A stretch of DNA of 64,000 nucleotides from the NCBI GenBank assembly GCA_024305745.1, contig JAHRBS010000004.1, positions 496,001 to 560,000 of the forward strand, in the 5' to 3' direction. Origin of the DNA: Polyporus tsugae. Taxonomy: Eukaryota > Basidiomycota > Agaricomycetes > Polyporales > Polyporaceae. Shown piece after piece: positions 12,334-25,000 of the stretch (the stretch's first letter is position 1; the number at the start of each line of letters is the position of its first letter). The position numbers were made by a program, and so were the translations under genes. The notes beneath the pieces were generated by a model. The model ran no database searches, was not told the origin of the DNA, and saw only the letters and a list, made by a program, of their open reading frames with translations.

Positions 12334-15300
12334 TCACATCTGTCTAGCGCGCACAAAAACGTCTGAGTCGCGAATCTGCTTGAACAGCTGCAAATCCACC
12401 GTCCACAGGAACGACTGGTCCTGCTGAATCGCGTCTTCTACTTGCTCTGCAAGAGATTCAACCGCCACCGCAAGCTGCTGCAAGCCGTTGACATCGCGTA
12501 TCTTGTGGACAGTTGCTGAGGGGGCTAGCGCCTTGTGGAGACGGCACGCTTCCTTGAACAGTCGCCTACAATATGTAGGAGGTGAGGATTTGCACTTCGC
12601 GAACACCGTTACACAAAATGCGTCACTCACGAAGCATCGTCAAGGGCCGCTTGCACGCTCTCAAGCTCCGCATCATGAGCATTGCGAAGGCTCTCCTTCG
12701 CAGCCGACTTCGCTCGGTATAGATGATCCTTTACCATCTCCGTGACAGTGAAGAGGTGCGGCATCGCGCCGAGGAAGAGGAAGCGGTAGGAGGAGCCTCG
12801 CCATGCGATCGTCCGCGAATTGGCCAGGAAGTCCCTGAAGATACGATGTCTCATCTCTCTCAGGGGATCCTTGACGGCTGCCTTCCGCCGTGCGTATTTT
12901 CGGTAGACCGAGATGATCTGGGATGCTGCGATCATTTGCTGGTCCGTGAACTCGACTCGGGGCGGGTCAGTTTCCTGCTCGTCTTCCGTTTCCAAAACCT
13001 GCGCTTCGATTGCCCGTCCCTCGTAGCTGTTGTCAACTCTGTTCTCGGAGGTGGATGAACTGGTCATGGTTGTGTCGCTTGTCTTGGGGTCACGGTCGTT
13101 TGGGATAGATGAGAGCTTGGGAATGTGCGTGGCGCCGAGGAGGGCAAGAATATCCTCCGTATTGGAGTAGACCACTCGCCGGACGTCGGCCAATACGTTC
13201 TTGGGCTTGGCCCCGGATGCATGGGACAGTTGAATGACCTCGTCCAGCGTTGAATCGGCCATCGAGTTCAGCGCAGTTCGCCCGAGGGCTTCCCAATCTT
13301 TCGCGTAGATATATCTGCGGAAAGGGCGTTAACACCGAGGCGTTACGGCCGAGTCTCCGAAGCCTGCCACGCACGCAGAAGACAAGGGGCTCGCGATACC
13401 TCTGTTGAGGTCCTTCATCCCCGAGATGATCTTGTGGATTTCGTATCGCAGTTCTTGGACGCGGAGGTTATATCCCCCTTAATGGTGATCGGTCAATGTC
13501 ACACCGAAATCTATAGTACCCGACGAGGACGTACAGAAATAAATGTTCCGACATCTGTACGTATATTGTGTCAGCTGTTGGTCGGAATATTGGTGATCCA
13601 TCGCACTTACATCCTAATGAAGAAGATGACGCGTGTCCGGTTGAGACCAGGTTTGGAAAAATCAAGATTCTCGAAGAGCAAATGACCTATGATATTAAGT
13701 GATAGGTGTTCACCCCGCGCTATCAGGACGAGCCATGCTGACCTGCGTTGTTCCCCGTATACACGTCTCCAAGTAGCCGACCCATGCACGCCACGTACTT
13801 GGACCACCTCTCCGTCCTCATACTGGCGAGCTGGTCTACGTCTTGCAAGAGCCGTACCAGCCAGCTCTTCGGCATGGTCAGACAATCCAGCGTACCTTTT
13901 GCCTTCAAGTAGAGCGAGATCAACATCGCGCCGCACAAGTGGTCCATGAAGTCGCAGAGGACACCGATATCGACCCGCAAGCGATTGTAGAGCACATGGC
14001 TGGACATATCATTAGTGCAAACAGAAAAGGTGAGTACATGATGACATACTTCAAGAAGAGCACCCCTCGATCCAATGCAGCTGGGTGGTAGCACTGGGTG
14101 GCAGCGAGCAAGTCGTGTATGATATAAGCGCCTCCAAAGCGTCGGAAGTGTTGCGGTCTCTTGTTAGGGAAGCGAATCGCACATGGGATACGCTCCAGGC
14201 TGCCGGAGGCGACACGTCTGTCGAACAACATGGCGAGACGAATCGTGCGCATCAAGTTGACGAGGAAGGCATGCACTACACCACCTCTGTTGGGATCTAA
14301 GCGGTTGACGAAGTCCTGGATCCAGACGGCGATGATGTGGCGACCCCGAATTAATTCTGGTACTAACTCAAGGGATAGGACGTGCAGGGAACCGATGGCG
14401 TGGTACTTGGGGTAAAGCGCTTCATACAGTCGTCGAAGCCAGGCTCTGCGGAAGAAACATAGTAAGTAATGTTTGGATTCTGATTCATGTTTCGGTGATA
14501 CTGACCTCTGCTGCTGCACAAGTTCGTGGTATTCAATTTCCGTGGCATAGAGGGTGTGGAAGATCATGATCTGAAGGACATGGACACGAACGAGCTGATT
14601 GTACGTTGTGCCCGCCTCGGCAGGTGACTCCTTCGGAATATGGAGCTGAGGACATTCGCGCCTTGGACAGAACCCGCTAGCGGCGAAAAGGAGACAAGGG
14701 CGCAAGTAAGGTAGTGTGTGACATATCTCGTTTTGATTCCACACCCGATCCTTGAGTCGCTGGCGGAGTTCCATCTTGATCAGACGTTCAAGATCCCACC
14801 GGGCGATGTTCAGTCCCTTGGCGGAGTCTTCGATGAGAGCTGATGAACTGGAGCAAACACGAGTATAGAGGTAGCATCCCTTCGGCAACAAGAAAAGCTC
14901 CTCGTTGTCTTCGTTCACTTTGCGGAAAGCGAAGAGACGTCGTATGTGCCGGTTTGCGCAGGGATCCTGGACGCAGGAGAACCGTTGGAGTACGCGCGCG
15001 TAAATGAGGAACGTCCGAAAACATTCGACAACCTCCGACAAGGAAGCAGACTCCAGCCTGAAATCATGAGGAAAGACACGGTCGAGACACAGAAGAGCGG
15101 CGGGGAGGTTGTCTTGTCTATAGAACAGTTGGCCGAGGTTCATCAGAGCGGGGATGTCGTTTTCAGAGATTGCTCGAAACATAGCCATCTACACTTCAAT
15201 TAGTGCAACTCACAATATACTTGCCAATGTACACACCTCATTTCGTAAATCGTCATCCGAAAGCCGATGTTGCAGGTCCTTAGCGTGCACCGCTAACATG

Positions 15301-18300
15301 ATAACCATCTGATCGCTCCAGTTATCCTCAGGCGCGCCGAGTGACAGGTACAGCCAAAAGCCATCCAAGATGCATGATCCGGCCCTCTCCAGGGATTGGG
15401 TTGAATTGCTGAGCAAGAAAAGCTCGATTGCCTTGAGATCGTTGCCTTCACGAAGATGACACTCCGCTGCCTCGTCATATTGTCCATTCTGTTCGTGCAA
15501 GGAGGCGCGCGGCCCATTGAGGTCACGGTCATCCATGTATTCTTGAAGGGCGTCGTCATCGTCCTGAAATAGGGCCTTGGCTTTCCTACAGTAAGCGAAA
15601 GCGTTAAATCCATACCATGTCACAGACGGAATGAGATTCACCCGAGCTCGTTCTCCTTGATGTAATATAGCTTCGAAACGTTGATGATGCTCTGAGCAAC
15701 GTCAGGAGCCACTTCTTGCCCATGACTCTGGACGACCGCGACTGCCTCGTCAAACATTCCAGCCTTACGGAAATGCTTGGCGGCCAGTGTGTACTGTCCA
15801 GCCTCTCGGTACGCAACACCTGCTTTCCCGTCGTTCCCGCTCCTGATGTAGCACTCGGCGGCGATCCGATAGTAGGTCCGCCGATCTTCGAGCTCTTGAG
15901 CCCCGGGCACAGCATCGACAAAGGCATCAGCTGCCCTTGTAAATGCAGCTGGCTGGGACAACTCCTTCCCACGTGCATTGGCAGGAGAAGCACGAGCCTG
16001 CTCTCGGAGGCTGTAAGCCAGAGCAACTAGACGTTCTTGTGGCCGATCGGCCCGCTCGAAGGCATCCACAGCTTCGGAGTATTGCCGTTTGACGAACAAC
16101 AAGCGGGCTGCTTCATCCCATTCCTCCTTTCCGGACGTCACGGCGAGTGTGGGCAAGGGGGCACCAGGGGCATGTTCCTCCACAAGGCCTCTCTCAGCCC
16201 AGATGCGCTGCAATCCTTAGTAAGTATTGCGTGGTGTATCGGAGGTCGGTTCGCCTTACTTTGAGCGGATACGCATTCTCAGAACAATCTGTGATCCATA
16301 GGTTTTGCCGGGCACGGGTGATAGCTACGTAGAGGTTCTTCAGCTAACGAGATGAAGGGAGTATCAGCGAGTGTCAGCGAGGGAGGATCGCAAAGTATAT
16401 ACCTCTCGACACACGCCACTGTGTCGACCGTCATCGAAAGCGGGTGCCATGCAGCCCGGAACACTGTTCAAGAGGACGCGCCACTGGGAGTAGCTGACTG
16501 TCGAGTCCTCAAAGAAGTTGTATAGTAGCACCTGAATCAGCGCGTGCACTTAGCATGGGTTTCGACAGATGATCAGCCAGCGCACTTACATCGTCAAATT
16601 CGAGACCTTTGCTTTCATACACGGTTCTGAGTAAAGAGTTGATGAGAGCATGGAACTCCCTGGAGCTAAATGCATACGTACAGGACTTGACCTATTTTCC
16701 CAAATTCGGCCTTCAAACGCTCCCGCGCGGCGCGATCACGGACCAGAATGCCTGCGCATTTGACTGATGGGCATTCGATCTACTCAGTTTGCAAGAGGGA
16801 GCACTCACATTGACGCGCTCCGAACTCAATAGCGCCACTGCCGGACCTGTGGATGACATATACTTAAGTTACTGTCGAAATATATTCCATGAGTAAGTAG
16901 ACCTACGAGTCTCTGAACAGCAATCGTTGTAGCCTCGCAGCGTCCTGATCACTAAAGAACACGGGCTTGGAGCCAGGAGACGTTCCTTTCTCTTGTGGCA
17001 GAGGGTCGATAGTATCAGGCCAGTACTCGGTGATGAGTTGCACGATCGAATCAGCGCAGTTCACGATTCCGGCGTGAGAGCGATAGTTCGTGGTCAGATA
17101 GAACGTCTCTGGCCGCGCTCGCTTGGCCCAGACGCTCGCTTCCTGTCAAGTATGACAAATGTTAATGCGGACGAAACGAAGTCGACGGTTCCCGAACAGA
17201 AAATTAGAACTCACCTCAGTTCTATACAAGAGCGTTTTTAGGTCTTTGAACTTGAACGAGCTGCCGGCAGCTATAGTCTGAGCTGTATCACCAGCCCAAA
17301 ACAGGCCGTGCGGGTTGGAGCATATCGCCTTCAGGACTTCAAAGCGCCGCAGTCAATGATTGTGAACGTGGGAAACAAGAGGGTAAATCAGCCATACCTA
17401 GGGAATCTATGAGGAAGTTGTCCTGAACCTCGTCCACATATCTGTCACGCGGAATGACAACGGTCGGAACGCAGACACTTAACGACAGGATGGAAAGGCA
17501 CACACAGGAAGTCGACAGCTTTTCCAGGGACTCTAGTAACCTTCAAGCTTCGTATCAACATCCTGGTTCTGTGCAAACCCATAAGCTTGTGTGGGGACGA
17601 TGGATCTGACAAGGTTACCTACCTATCTGCGGGGTCGTAGTGGCCATGCAGCCTCTTTCGTCTCATATACACCTCGAACAACTTGTACACGTCCTCACGC
17701 TGTGCGGGCGACGATGTCTGGGTGCCACGATGACCGAGGTCGACGTAGGTTTCTTTGTCGAGATATCCGGTGTCCGACTTCATTGCGCCTTCAGAGCCCT
17801 TGATGACCGCTAGTGTGCAGACATCAAAGTCAACACATCTGCCGATGTTCCAGCTGTCCCTACTCACCCATGAACTCGCCCCAAACCAGGTCCGGATCTG
17901 CTCAAGGAGGTCAGTAACCTCCACACCAGGAGCAACTTCACACGCACTCAGCGGGTTCTCGGGAAAGTGCTTCCAATAGACCTCGCGAAACTTGTCGTAG
18001 TCCAGGAAGGAGTCCTTGTCATCCTGCAGACAACCGACAGTCTGGGACCGGGTGGACCGTGGACGCAGCTTCATGATGTCCCGCAGCCGTGACGCCTTGT
18101 TCGCGTCGACCTTCTCTTGTTCCACTAGGTAGCGGAACTCTCCCTCGAGCAAGCGGCAAAGCTGGTTTCACGTGAGTAATGCATACCGATACGGACTGCG
18201 TACCATTCCATTGCAACTTACGTGGCTGAAGGTCAGGAACAACGGGAAATGGCTATCATCGAGGGCACCGTATCGTCGCGGCAGGGACGACGTGTAAATT

Positions 18301-20864
18301 ATCTCCTCGTCCTCGTCGACCATGCGGTCGCGCCGAGCACGATTCTTAGACGCCATGTCCGTGAGCTGAGAGGGTGACAGGTGGGCAGTGGCGTGTGACT
18401 GGTGTAACTTGGCGTAATACTCGTCGACCTTCTTCGCGAGGACTTGGGATTGTGTGACAAAGACTTGACGGGGCTTCGCCATAGCGCCTCGGAAGCTGCC
18501 GGTGTCGTAAGTACGCTCAATACCGAGGATCTTGAAGACCATCGTCGTCGTTTTTCTGCAAACCGTAAGCATTGCGTAGGTACGACTTCGGATCGACATG
18601 TCTTGGCTTACCCAGTCCCACTCCTCCCTATGTAAATGCGAATACGTGAATACTACATGACATTCCAGTGAGCTGATCCATGCGTACCGATGACGAAGCA
18701 CGAAGAATCGTGCTCGATGATCTCCTTCTCGCGATGACTGTTCAACGTGAGTACCGGCCGTCAAGACTGCGTGAATGGGTACTCACGACACGTCGAATAC
18801 ATGAGAAACGTCTTGCTCCGCAAGGATAGCTGAAAGTGCAGGCTTAAGTATCTCTGACAGCGTGACTTCGCTCGGGGATCCACACTCACTATTCAGGAAT
18901 GCCTGCGAAAATGTCACAAATTTCTCTAAACTTCATAAACCAATATGCCTTCAATGACATCGTACTGTCGCAAAATACACGCGTCACCCACGTCAACAAA
19001 GCGTGAAGCTGGAGACGAGAATCAGCTTCATCTAGTCAGTTCGTGACTAATCACGTACAGATTCCATGTCCTCTTTCGTCAAGCCCGCCGAGTCGGTCGA
19101 CGGCGATGCGACAACCTCTTCCTCAGAGCTGGACCGAACTGGGAATTCTGCTGGGAGAACGGTATATTCCCCTCGCTGGTATGATGCCTTGTTACGGAAG
19201 GTGCATCTGTCGGGAATGTGAGTATCAAATAACAATGTTTGCAGAACCATTGCCAAACCTGTTCTTATACTCCGCCCCTCGACAATTCAATTGGCGGCTC
19301 ATCGTATTCCAGAACTGGGCGTTGATTTCGTCGTGCTTGTACACACCAAAAACACGGATCACTATTATCGGGTGGCACGTCAAGGGCACATCAGCCGCTA
19401 CTCTCGCAGTACGAGAAATGTATCGACCTTGACGTTCGACCTAAGGTGGCGATTTGAGAATAGAGCCAATGATCGGGGACAGTCATGACTTACGTTATCC
19501 TCAAAGTCGATATCACAGTGGATCTGATACTTGGCGCATACGGTCATATGAGCACGGCATGCACGACATGACAACACACGTCCCACTTACCAGGAGGCGC
19601 GTATTCTTCGTCATTTTCGCCTCATATATCGGGACCTCGACTTCACCACCATGGCTAACAAGCTGCTTATAATTGTCATCGGTGAAGTTGCCGTTCGACA
19701 AAACCCTAGCGTTCCGCATTCAAAATAAACAAACGGGGCATGTGCTCGGTACAACTCACTTGATCTTCCCTACGATGATGTCGAACATCACCGCGTCTCT
19801 TTTCCGCCACTGCCGCAAATCCCGCTCGGCACGTCCCGACATCTTGACCCGCCAAGGACCAAACCCCTCTGCATTATCGAAGTATAGCGCTGCCTTCATC
19901 GGCTGCACGAGGGGAAACGCGCCTTGCGACGCCGAAGGCAACGGGATGATAGGTGAGACTGCGCTGGTTGCACGGTCGGTGCGCTGACTCGGGAAGGCGA
20001 CGGCGAGTAGTGGAGGCAGAGGAAGATACACTCCTTTGAAGAACGCGATCGTCTCCTCCTTCCGGAAGATGCTGAAGAAATCCTAGGTGCTCATGAGCCA
20101 TGAGCATGTATGTACCGCGTTGGAAGAGAGACGGATATGCGCACCCGCAAGACCGACATCTGCTCCGCGATGACGGTCGCTGCCAATTCAGCAGCCTGAG
20201 GCTTGGACGTCGGCACCTGGGCGCCGTACTCGACGATGGCCTTGACGTCGATGGCAGGCACGCGACCTGTGTGGATCGATCGCTTGCGCCTCTTCTCCTG
20301 CTTCTCCTTGTTTTTCGCCGCCCATCTAGTGCCTGAGACGTCGACGGTCTCCTCTGCAAGGGTGTCGCTCGCGTTGAGGAGGGTGATTGCTTGCAGGACG
20401 GAGAATGCGAGCTCGACAGACCGCCGGTTGGTGACAAGTTCTGGCGGGGCGTCTGATACCCGTTGGTAGGGGAGATAAAGGGAGACGGAAAACTGAGCGA
20501 GAATTTTGTACAACGTAGAGGAGTGAAACTCTTCGGGGGTGTTAGGCCGGAGTTTCAGGATCCCACTGGACAACAATTCAAAACCATAGTCGCTAGACAC
20601 TGCACCGCGTTCGGATAAGCAGGAACGTTCAAAACATGACAAGGGTGGAGACTCACCGCAGAGGATGAATTCAAGAAGATGTTGTACGGAATCGATCGCC
20701 TCGACCACTTCATTCATATCCATGCTAGGATCCGGGAGGAGATGATCGAGTTCGGCCACAGCTGTATCGACGGCGGCCTCATTGTGGATCGACATCTTGT
20801 CGAATAACAAGACGATGGCCTGTCCGACGGCGCGACCCTTGGTGCGGGGATCCTTTGTGGACAT
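12334..20864 (-). CDS. TRANK1-like SF1/UvrD helicase (copy B)
   Basis: Closest paralogue of copy A, with the same exon plan and length. The start at 20864 (MSTKDPRTKGRAVG) is preferred because the frame upstream is not conserved with A and C. Landmarks: RelE-like segment about 19960-19210; Walker A GRSGTGKT around the 16-nt exon 18612-18627, intact; motif II is DEVQD rather than DEAQD (17420-17434); GDTAQTIAAGSSFKF near 17270; TTNYRSHAGIV near 17070; LLYNFFEDS near 16510; TRAR motif near 16320; TPR-like helices about 16210-15210; CCCH finger C-x8-C-x4-C-x3-H at 14640-14696; the acidic linker and ISVYRKYARRK near 12930 are retained; stop at 12334-12336. Junctions checked keep the frame, so it is probably expressed. 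Motif II keeps both acidic residues, so the Ala-to-Val change need not abolish ATP hydrolysis. It lies tail-to-tail with DBP3 pseudogene a. Confidence 0.85.
18612..18627 (-). other. 16-nt Walker A microexon of copy B
   Basis: Same position, length and phase as in copies A and C. It is bounded by a TAG acceptor and a GTAAGC donor. The next exon supplies A then AAA ACG, giving an intact GKT. Confidence 0.85.
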
Positions 20865-21029
20865 GCTGGTGGGTATTGGCGGAGGCAGGATGGATCGGGG
20901 GAGAGAGAGAGGTGCTGGATGGCTGGAGGTATTGTGAGTACAATCCGCGATGGAACGTGGGGACCAACGGCGTTGCAGGGTACGATGAGTGGCACAGAAC
21001 TAACAACGAACGACAATATGTGGTAAGCT

Positions 21030-21218
21030 CCGGGTACTCGAGGCACAAGGTTTGCTCAAAGAGGGCAGGGGCCTGTCGTCCATTCGGAGATGAACCGCAA
21101 GATTCCTCGTGTGATGCTCGCCCCAGGACAAAGGAAGCCCACAACTTTCGCTGCACGGTGTTTGCCAGTATTCTAAACTTTATCCCATGGGAATACAAGG
21201 TGGTGCTGCGGTAGTTCC
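21030..21218 (-). repeat. Conserved ~0.2-kb element upstream of copy B (2 of 4)
   Basis: Same orientation and distance from the start codon as at copy A. It contains TTCCCATGGGATAAAG-like and GTAGTTCCAGC sequence on the gene strand. The similarity continues beyond the element to about 21430, where GCCGACAGGACTCTGCCCAC and TATATGCGCATTATTCGCC match the sequence near 37370 and 37230 upstream of copy C. Confidence 0.7.
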
Positions 21219-21589
21219 AGCTTGAAATACGACGAACCCTCACCACACGATGAATTGTGATTATGGTTCGAGTGTTCGGGGGTGGGCAGAGTCCTGTCGG
21301 CAATAGGTCAGAAGCGACGAGAAGGCATGAGGGACCGCTCACCACGCTCTATTCCTCAGACTATCGCCAGCTCAGCTCGTTGATGTTTTTGAAAGTCTTC
21401 TTGACGGGATGTGGCGAATAATGCGCATATACCGAGCCGCAAGCAGTCAACTCGAGGGCAAAAGTACTATGACAGAACCCCTAGCCTGTTGATGCGCGTC
21501 ATGCATGTGGAGTGTAAACGAGAACATGTCCTGTAATAAAATAGATGAACAACTGTATGTCCCTGACACTCTCTGTGTACGTATTCCTA

Positions 21590-21870
21590 TGAGACGTGGG
21601 TCGGTGTCAGTCACCCATCCAGCAGTTTGAGAACCAGGATATCCGCACCGACGTTGCAGCTTCATCGCATCTTTCAACGACCGGCTGGTGGATGTAGGCC
21701 GGCGAAAGCCAACAGAAGGAATACTCACTCCATCTGGGTAAGCGACGAATTTGGTATCAAACTCCAGGTGCTCCATCACGTTGAACCGCATCTTCGCGAC
21801 GCTCTCCGCTTCGTGCAAACGTTTCTTCATGTTCTCGTCGACGATGTAGAGGTGTCAAGTTCCGTGACTT
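21590..21870 (-). pseudogene. C-terminal relic of a TRANK1-like helicase gene
   Basis: On the minus strand, HLYIVDENMKKRLHEAE and MRFNVMEHLEF are followed, after an intron-like gap, by SRSLKDAMKLQRRCG. This matches the end of copy C (HLYIVVESMKNHLHEAR, KRFNVVAHLEL, then RSFKDAMKLHQSLG), with the intron at the same place. Nothing of the rest of the gene is found on either side: the upstream conserved element of copy B lies to its left and an unrelated gene begins to its right. It is therefore a truncated leftover of a further copy, probably cut at a duplication junction. Confidence 0.8.
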
Positions 21871-22059
21871 TGCAATTGGTGATCTCGGAGACTCTGACTT
21901 GGCGCGCTCAATGAAGGAGCTAAGCGAGCCACGTGGCGCGCGAGCAGATTGGACGTCCAGGACAAGCGACAGCTGGACCATCTTTACCCTCTCCGCCGCC
22001 GCCCGTAGCGTCGAGCTCGTCGACGCCGACGGCGCCCTCTCTTTCCCCCACTGCCCATC

Positions 22060-25000
22060 ATGGTATCGCAGCACCGCCAGCATCTATCCCGCCTCTTCAT
22101 CCCTCCCGCCCTCGACGCACAGCAGCCCATGAACTTCGCTGCCAATCCGCCCATGTTCTCCCCAGCACTGCCGACGTCGTTACAGCAGGGCATGCACCCC
22201 CCGTTCCCGTTCAACGGCCAGCAGCATCCCCTCCAGACACCCATGCAGCCCAACTTCTTCCCCCCACAACCTGGCGCGCCTGGCCGGCCGTCGTTACACC
22301 GCAGTCATCCGAGCGTCATGCAGCTCGCCGCCGCAGGCATTCTCCCGCCTCCCGGAATGCCAATGACGCCTCTTGGGCAGATGCCAATGACGCCGTTCGG
22401 GCAGATGCCCATGACCCCGCTCGGGCAGGGTTTCCCGCAGCAGATGGTGCCCGGACTGACACCATTTCCCCCGCCCTTCGTGCCGAGGAGCAAGCGGTCT
22501 GCGAGCATGAGCGTCGGAGGGCCGCCCAAGGCCGTGCTGGGAGGGCCGCAGAGGAAAGTGAGCCCGATGCCTCCGACGCCTGTGGCACCGGCACCGGCAC
22601 CTGCACAAAAGCAGAAGAAGATCGTCGTCAACCTCCCGCGGGAGACCGTACGAGGGGAAGGCGACGAGCCACCGACGCGTGCGTCGTTTGCTCGAATGCC
22701 CCTCGTCGAGTCCGAAATACCCGTGCAAGAGAAAGTCCGATACCCCGAGACGAGCACCGTCGAACTATACCCACCGGATTCGTGGAGATACCACCTGCCG
22801 CCCACTGTGGACGTCTTCCTCCCTGGCAAGGTACATGCGCCTGTGCGTTTCGGGGACGCAGTGCTGACGTCGGTTACAGGCCGCTTGGGATGGGATCAAA
22901 CAGAGGATTATCGAGGAGAAGCTGGAGAAGCTGGGGGTCGAGCGAGGGAGCGGGAGCTCCGTCCCTCATATACACGCCCCACACGCGCGTGCGGCCTCGG
23001 TGAGTGCACCTCGCAGCAGCAGAAGAACGCTCTAACGTGGCACTGCAGATCTCCTCGCCGGCCGATCCAGCCCTTCTTTTCTTCAAGCTGAACAAGCTGC
23101 AGCAGTCGCAGAACGCGTCCGGGACCAACTCTCTCTCAACGTCGCCGCAGCCGCCCCTCAATCTGTCGCCGTCTCCGAACCAGGTCCCGCCGCGATTGCA
23201 GAACAGACATGGCCACAGCATTTCGCTTGCGCAGGCTTCGTCGCGTCAGTCGCCACTGTTCAACCCGTCTGGTGCGTTTAATCCGTTCGGGCCAAGTGCC
23301 ACACTTGGCTCTGACCAAGTGTTCACGCCCGCCTCACCTGCGCCTCCCTCCGCGCCCTCAGACTTCATACATGCTCCACAAGGACGGGTGCCGACGAGCG
23401 TGGCTTCGCTCGCACCGCCTGCGGTTGCATCGCGCCCGGAGTCGCGGCCCGATTTCTTCCGCGGGTTCGGGGTCGACATTCCAGAGGAAGAAGAGCCTGA
23501 GGAAGAGCTGCCAGCTGCAGAGGTTGTTCCGGACGATGATGGTTCTGAGGTCGCGCTCGCCGACACGACTGTCACGTCCACGGAGGAGACGGAGCTGGAT
23601 GGGACGAGCACGGTGGCACAAAGCCGGATTCATTCACGCCACGTGTCGAGGGTTTCGGCGGCGCTGTCTCTCCGGTCGCTCGGTGGTGGAATGGCTGACG
23701 AGTCGATGGAGTTCCTTGAGGAGCCGCCACTGCCGGTTCGGAGCCCTGAAGGCGAGCTTGAGGTCGAGGACTTGGATCGTGATGACGAGGACCCCGACGT
23801 TGACCCTGATCAGGAAGCGGCGGGAGAGTGGACGGGCTCTGAAGACATGCAGACCAACGAAACGTCTGAAGACGAGGTGAGTAGCCTGTTTCCTCTGTGG
23901 CTAGGTGTAGCCAGAACTCATGTCATTGAAGAGCATTGGCGAGTGGTCCAACCCCTCGGACGAGGAGCGTGCGCGTCAAGAGCGCATGCATCGTCGTATG
24001 TTGCGCCGCGTGAAGCAGGTGAAGCAGGAGCTCGAGATGCCCCGCCGGCTACCCAACTTCCCACGCCCCCCTGCGCTGCCTGTTTCTGTGCCGGGTGTGG
24101 CCGAGAGCGTCGACGATGATATTGTCTCGAATCCGAGTGATGAGGACCGTGGCGAATACGCTGAGTACTTGGCCCAGCCGACGTCGGCTGGTCGGCGACC
24201 GCTGCCGCCCTTGCCGCACTCACGCAGTGCCTCGCAGTACTCGGCACAGACTGGCCACGACCCCGCCTTGGCTCACTCACGGAATGCGTCTGAACAGTAC
24301 CTCACGCCCGGCGGCCTGCAACCTCGTCCTGCTCTGGTGCCTCAGCTTATTATTGCGCCTACGCCTCGGGTAGAGACTCTGAACCCGTTCGCGAAGCCGT
24401 TCGTTTTCGGTACGAGTCGCCAGTCGGGTTCTTTCGCGCCTGGCGCATTTGGCAGCGCGTCCGGGAGTCCTGGTGGCGCTACTCCTGCTACTCATACACG
24501 CGCGCCGTCTTTGGGCAAGCCCCTCAACATTGCTGCACCAGAGTTCAAGCCTGGCGGTTTCACCTTCCTGCCGCCACCCGGCGTACCGCAGCTCACCTTC
24601 CAATCTCCCCAGCCTCCCTCGGCGTCGCGTCCCTTACCAACACCACCGGTGGCTTCCGAACCTGTTCGAGCCTCGCAGGGACGCGAGAAGAGGCAGCGTA
24701 CAGCGAGTCGCTCTTTCGAGGTCGACAGCGAGGACGAGGAGGGTGTCAACACTATGACCTCGTTCCGCTTCCCTCCGCCCGGCGATTCTGTCCCAACCCG
24801 TCATTCGGCCCCTGCCAGCCCACCTGTTAACACCGTCGGTGTCAACAAGGACAATGGACTCAACGTGTCTGCCAAGCCATTCACTTTCACTGGCTCACTC
24901 CCGTTTTTGCCGCAGAAGATGGAGGACGTCCCGCAGTCACCTGGGCTCAGCGAGGACGAGGTGGAGAACGACGAGAACAAGCCAATTTTGCCTGTTGGCT

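Noticed and set aside
22305..22829. Minus-strand Gly/Cys-rich frames opposite the Pro-rich head of the coiled-coil protein
   Set aside because: They are shadows of the repeated proline and methionine codons on the plus strand.
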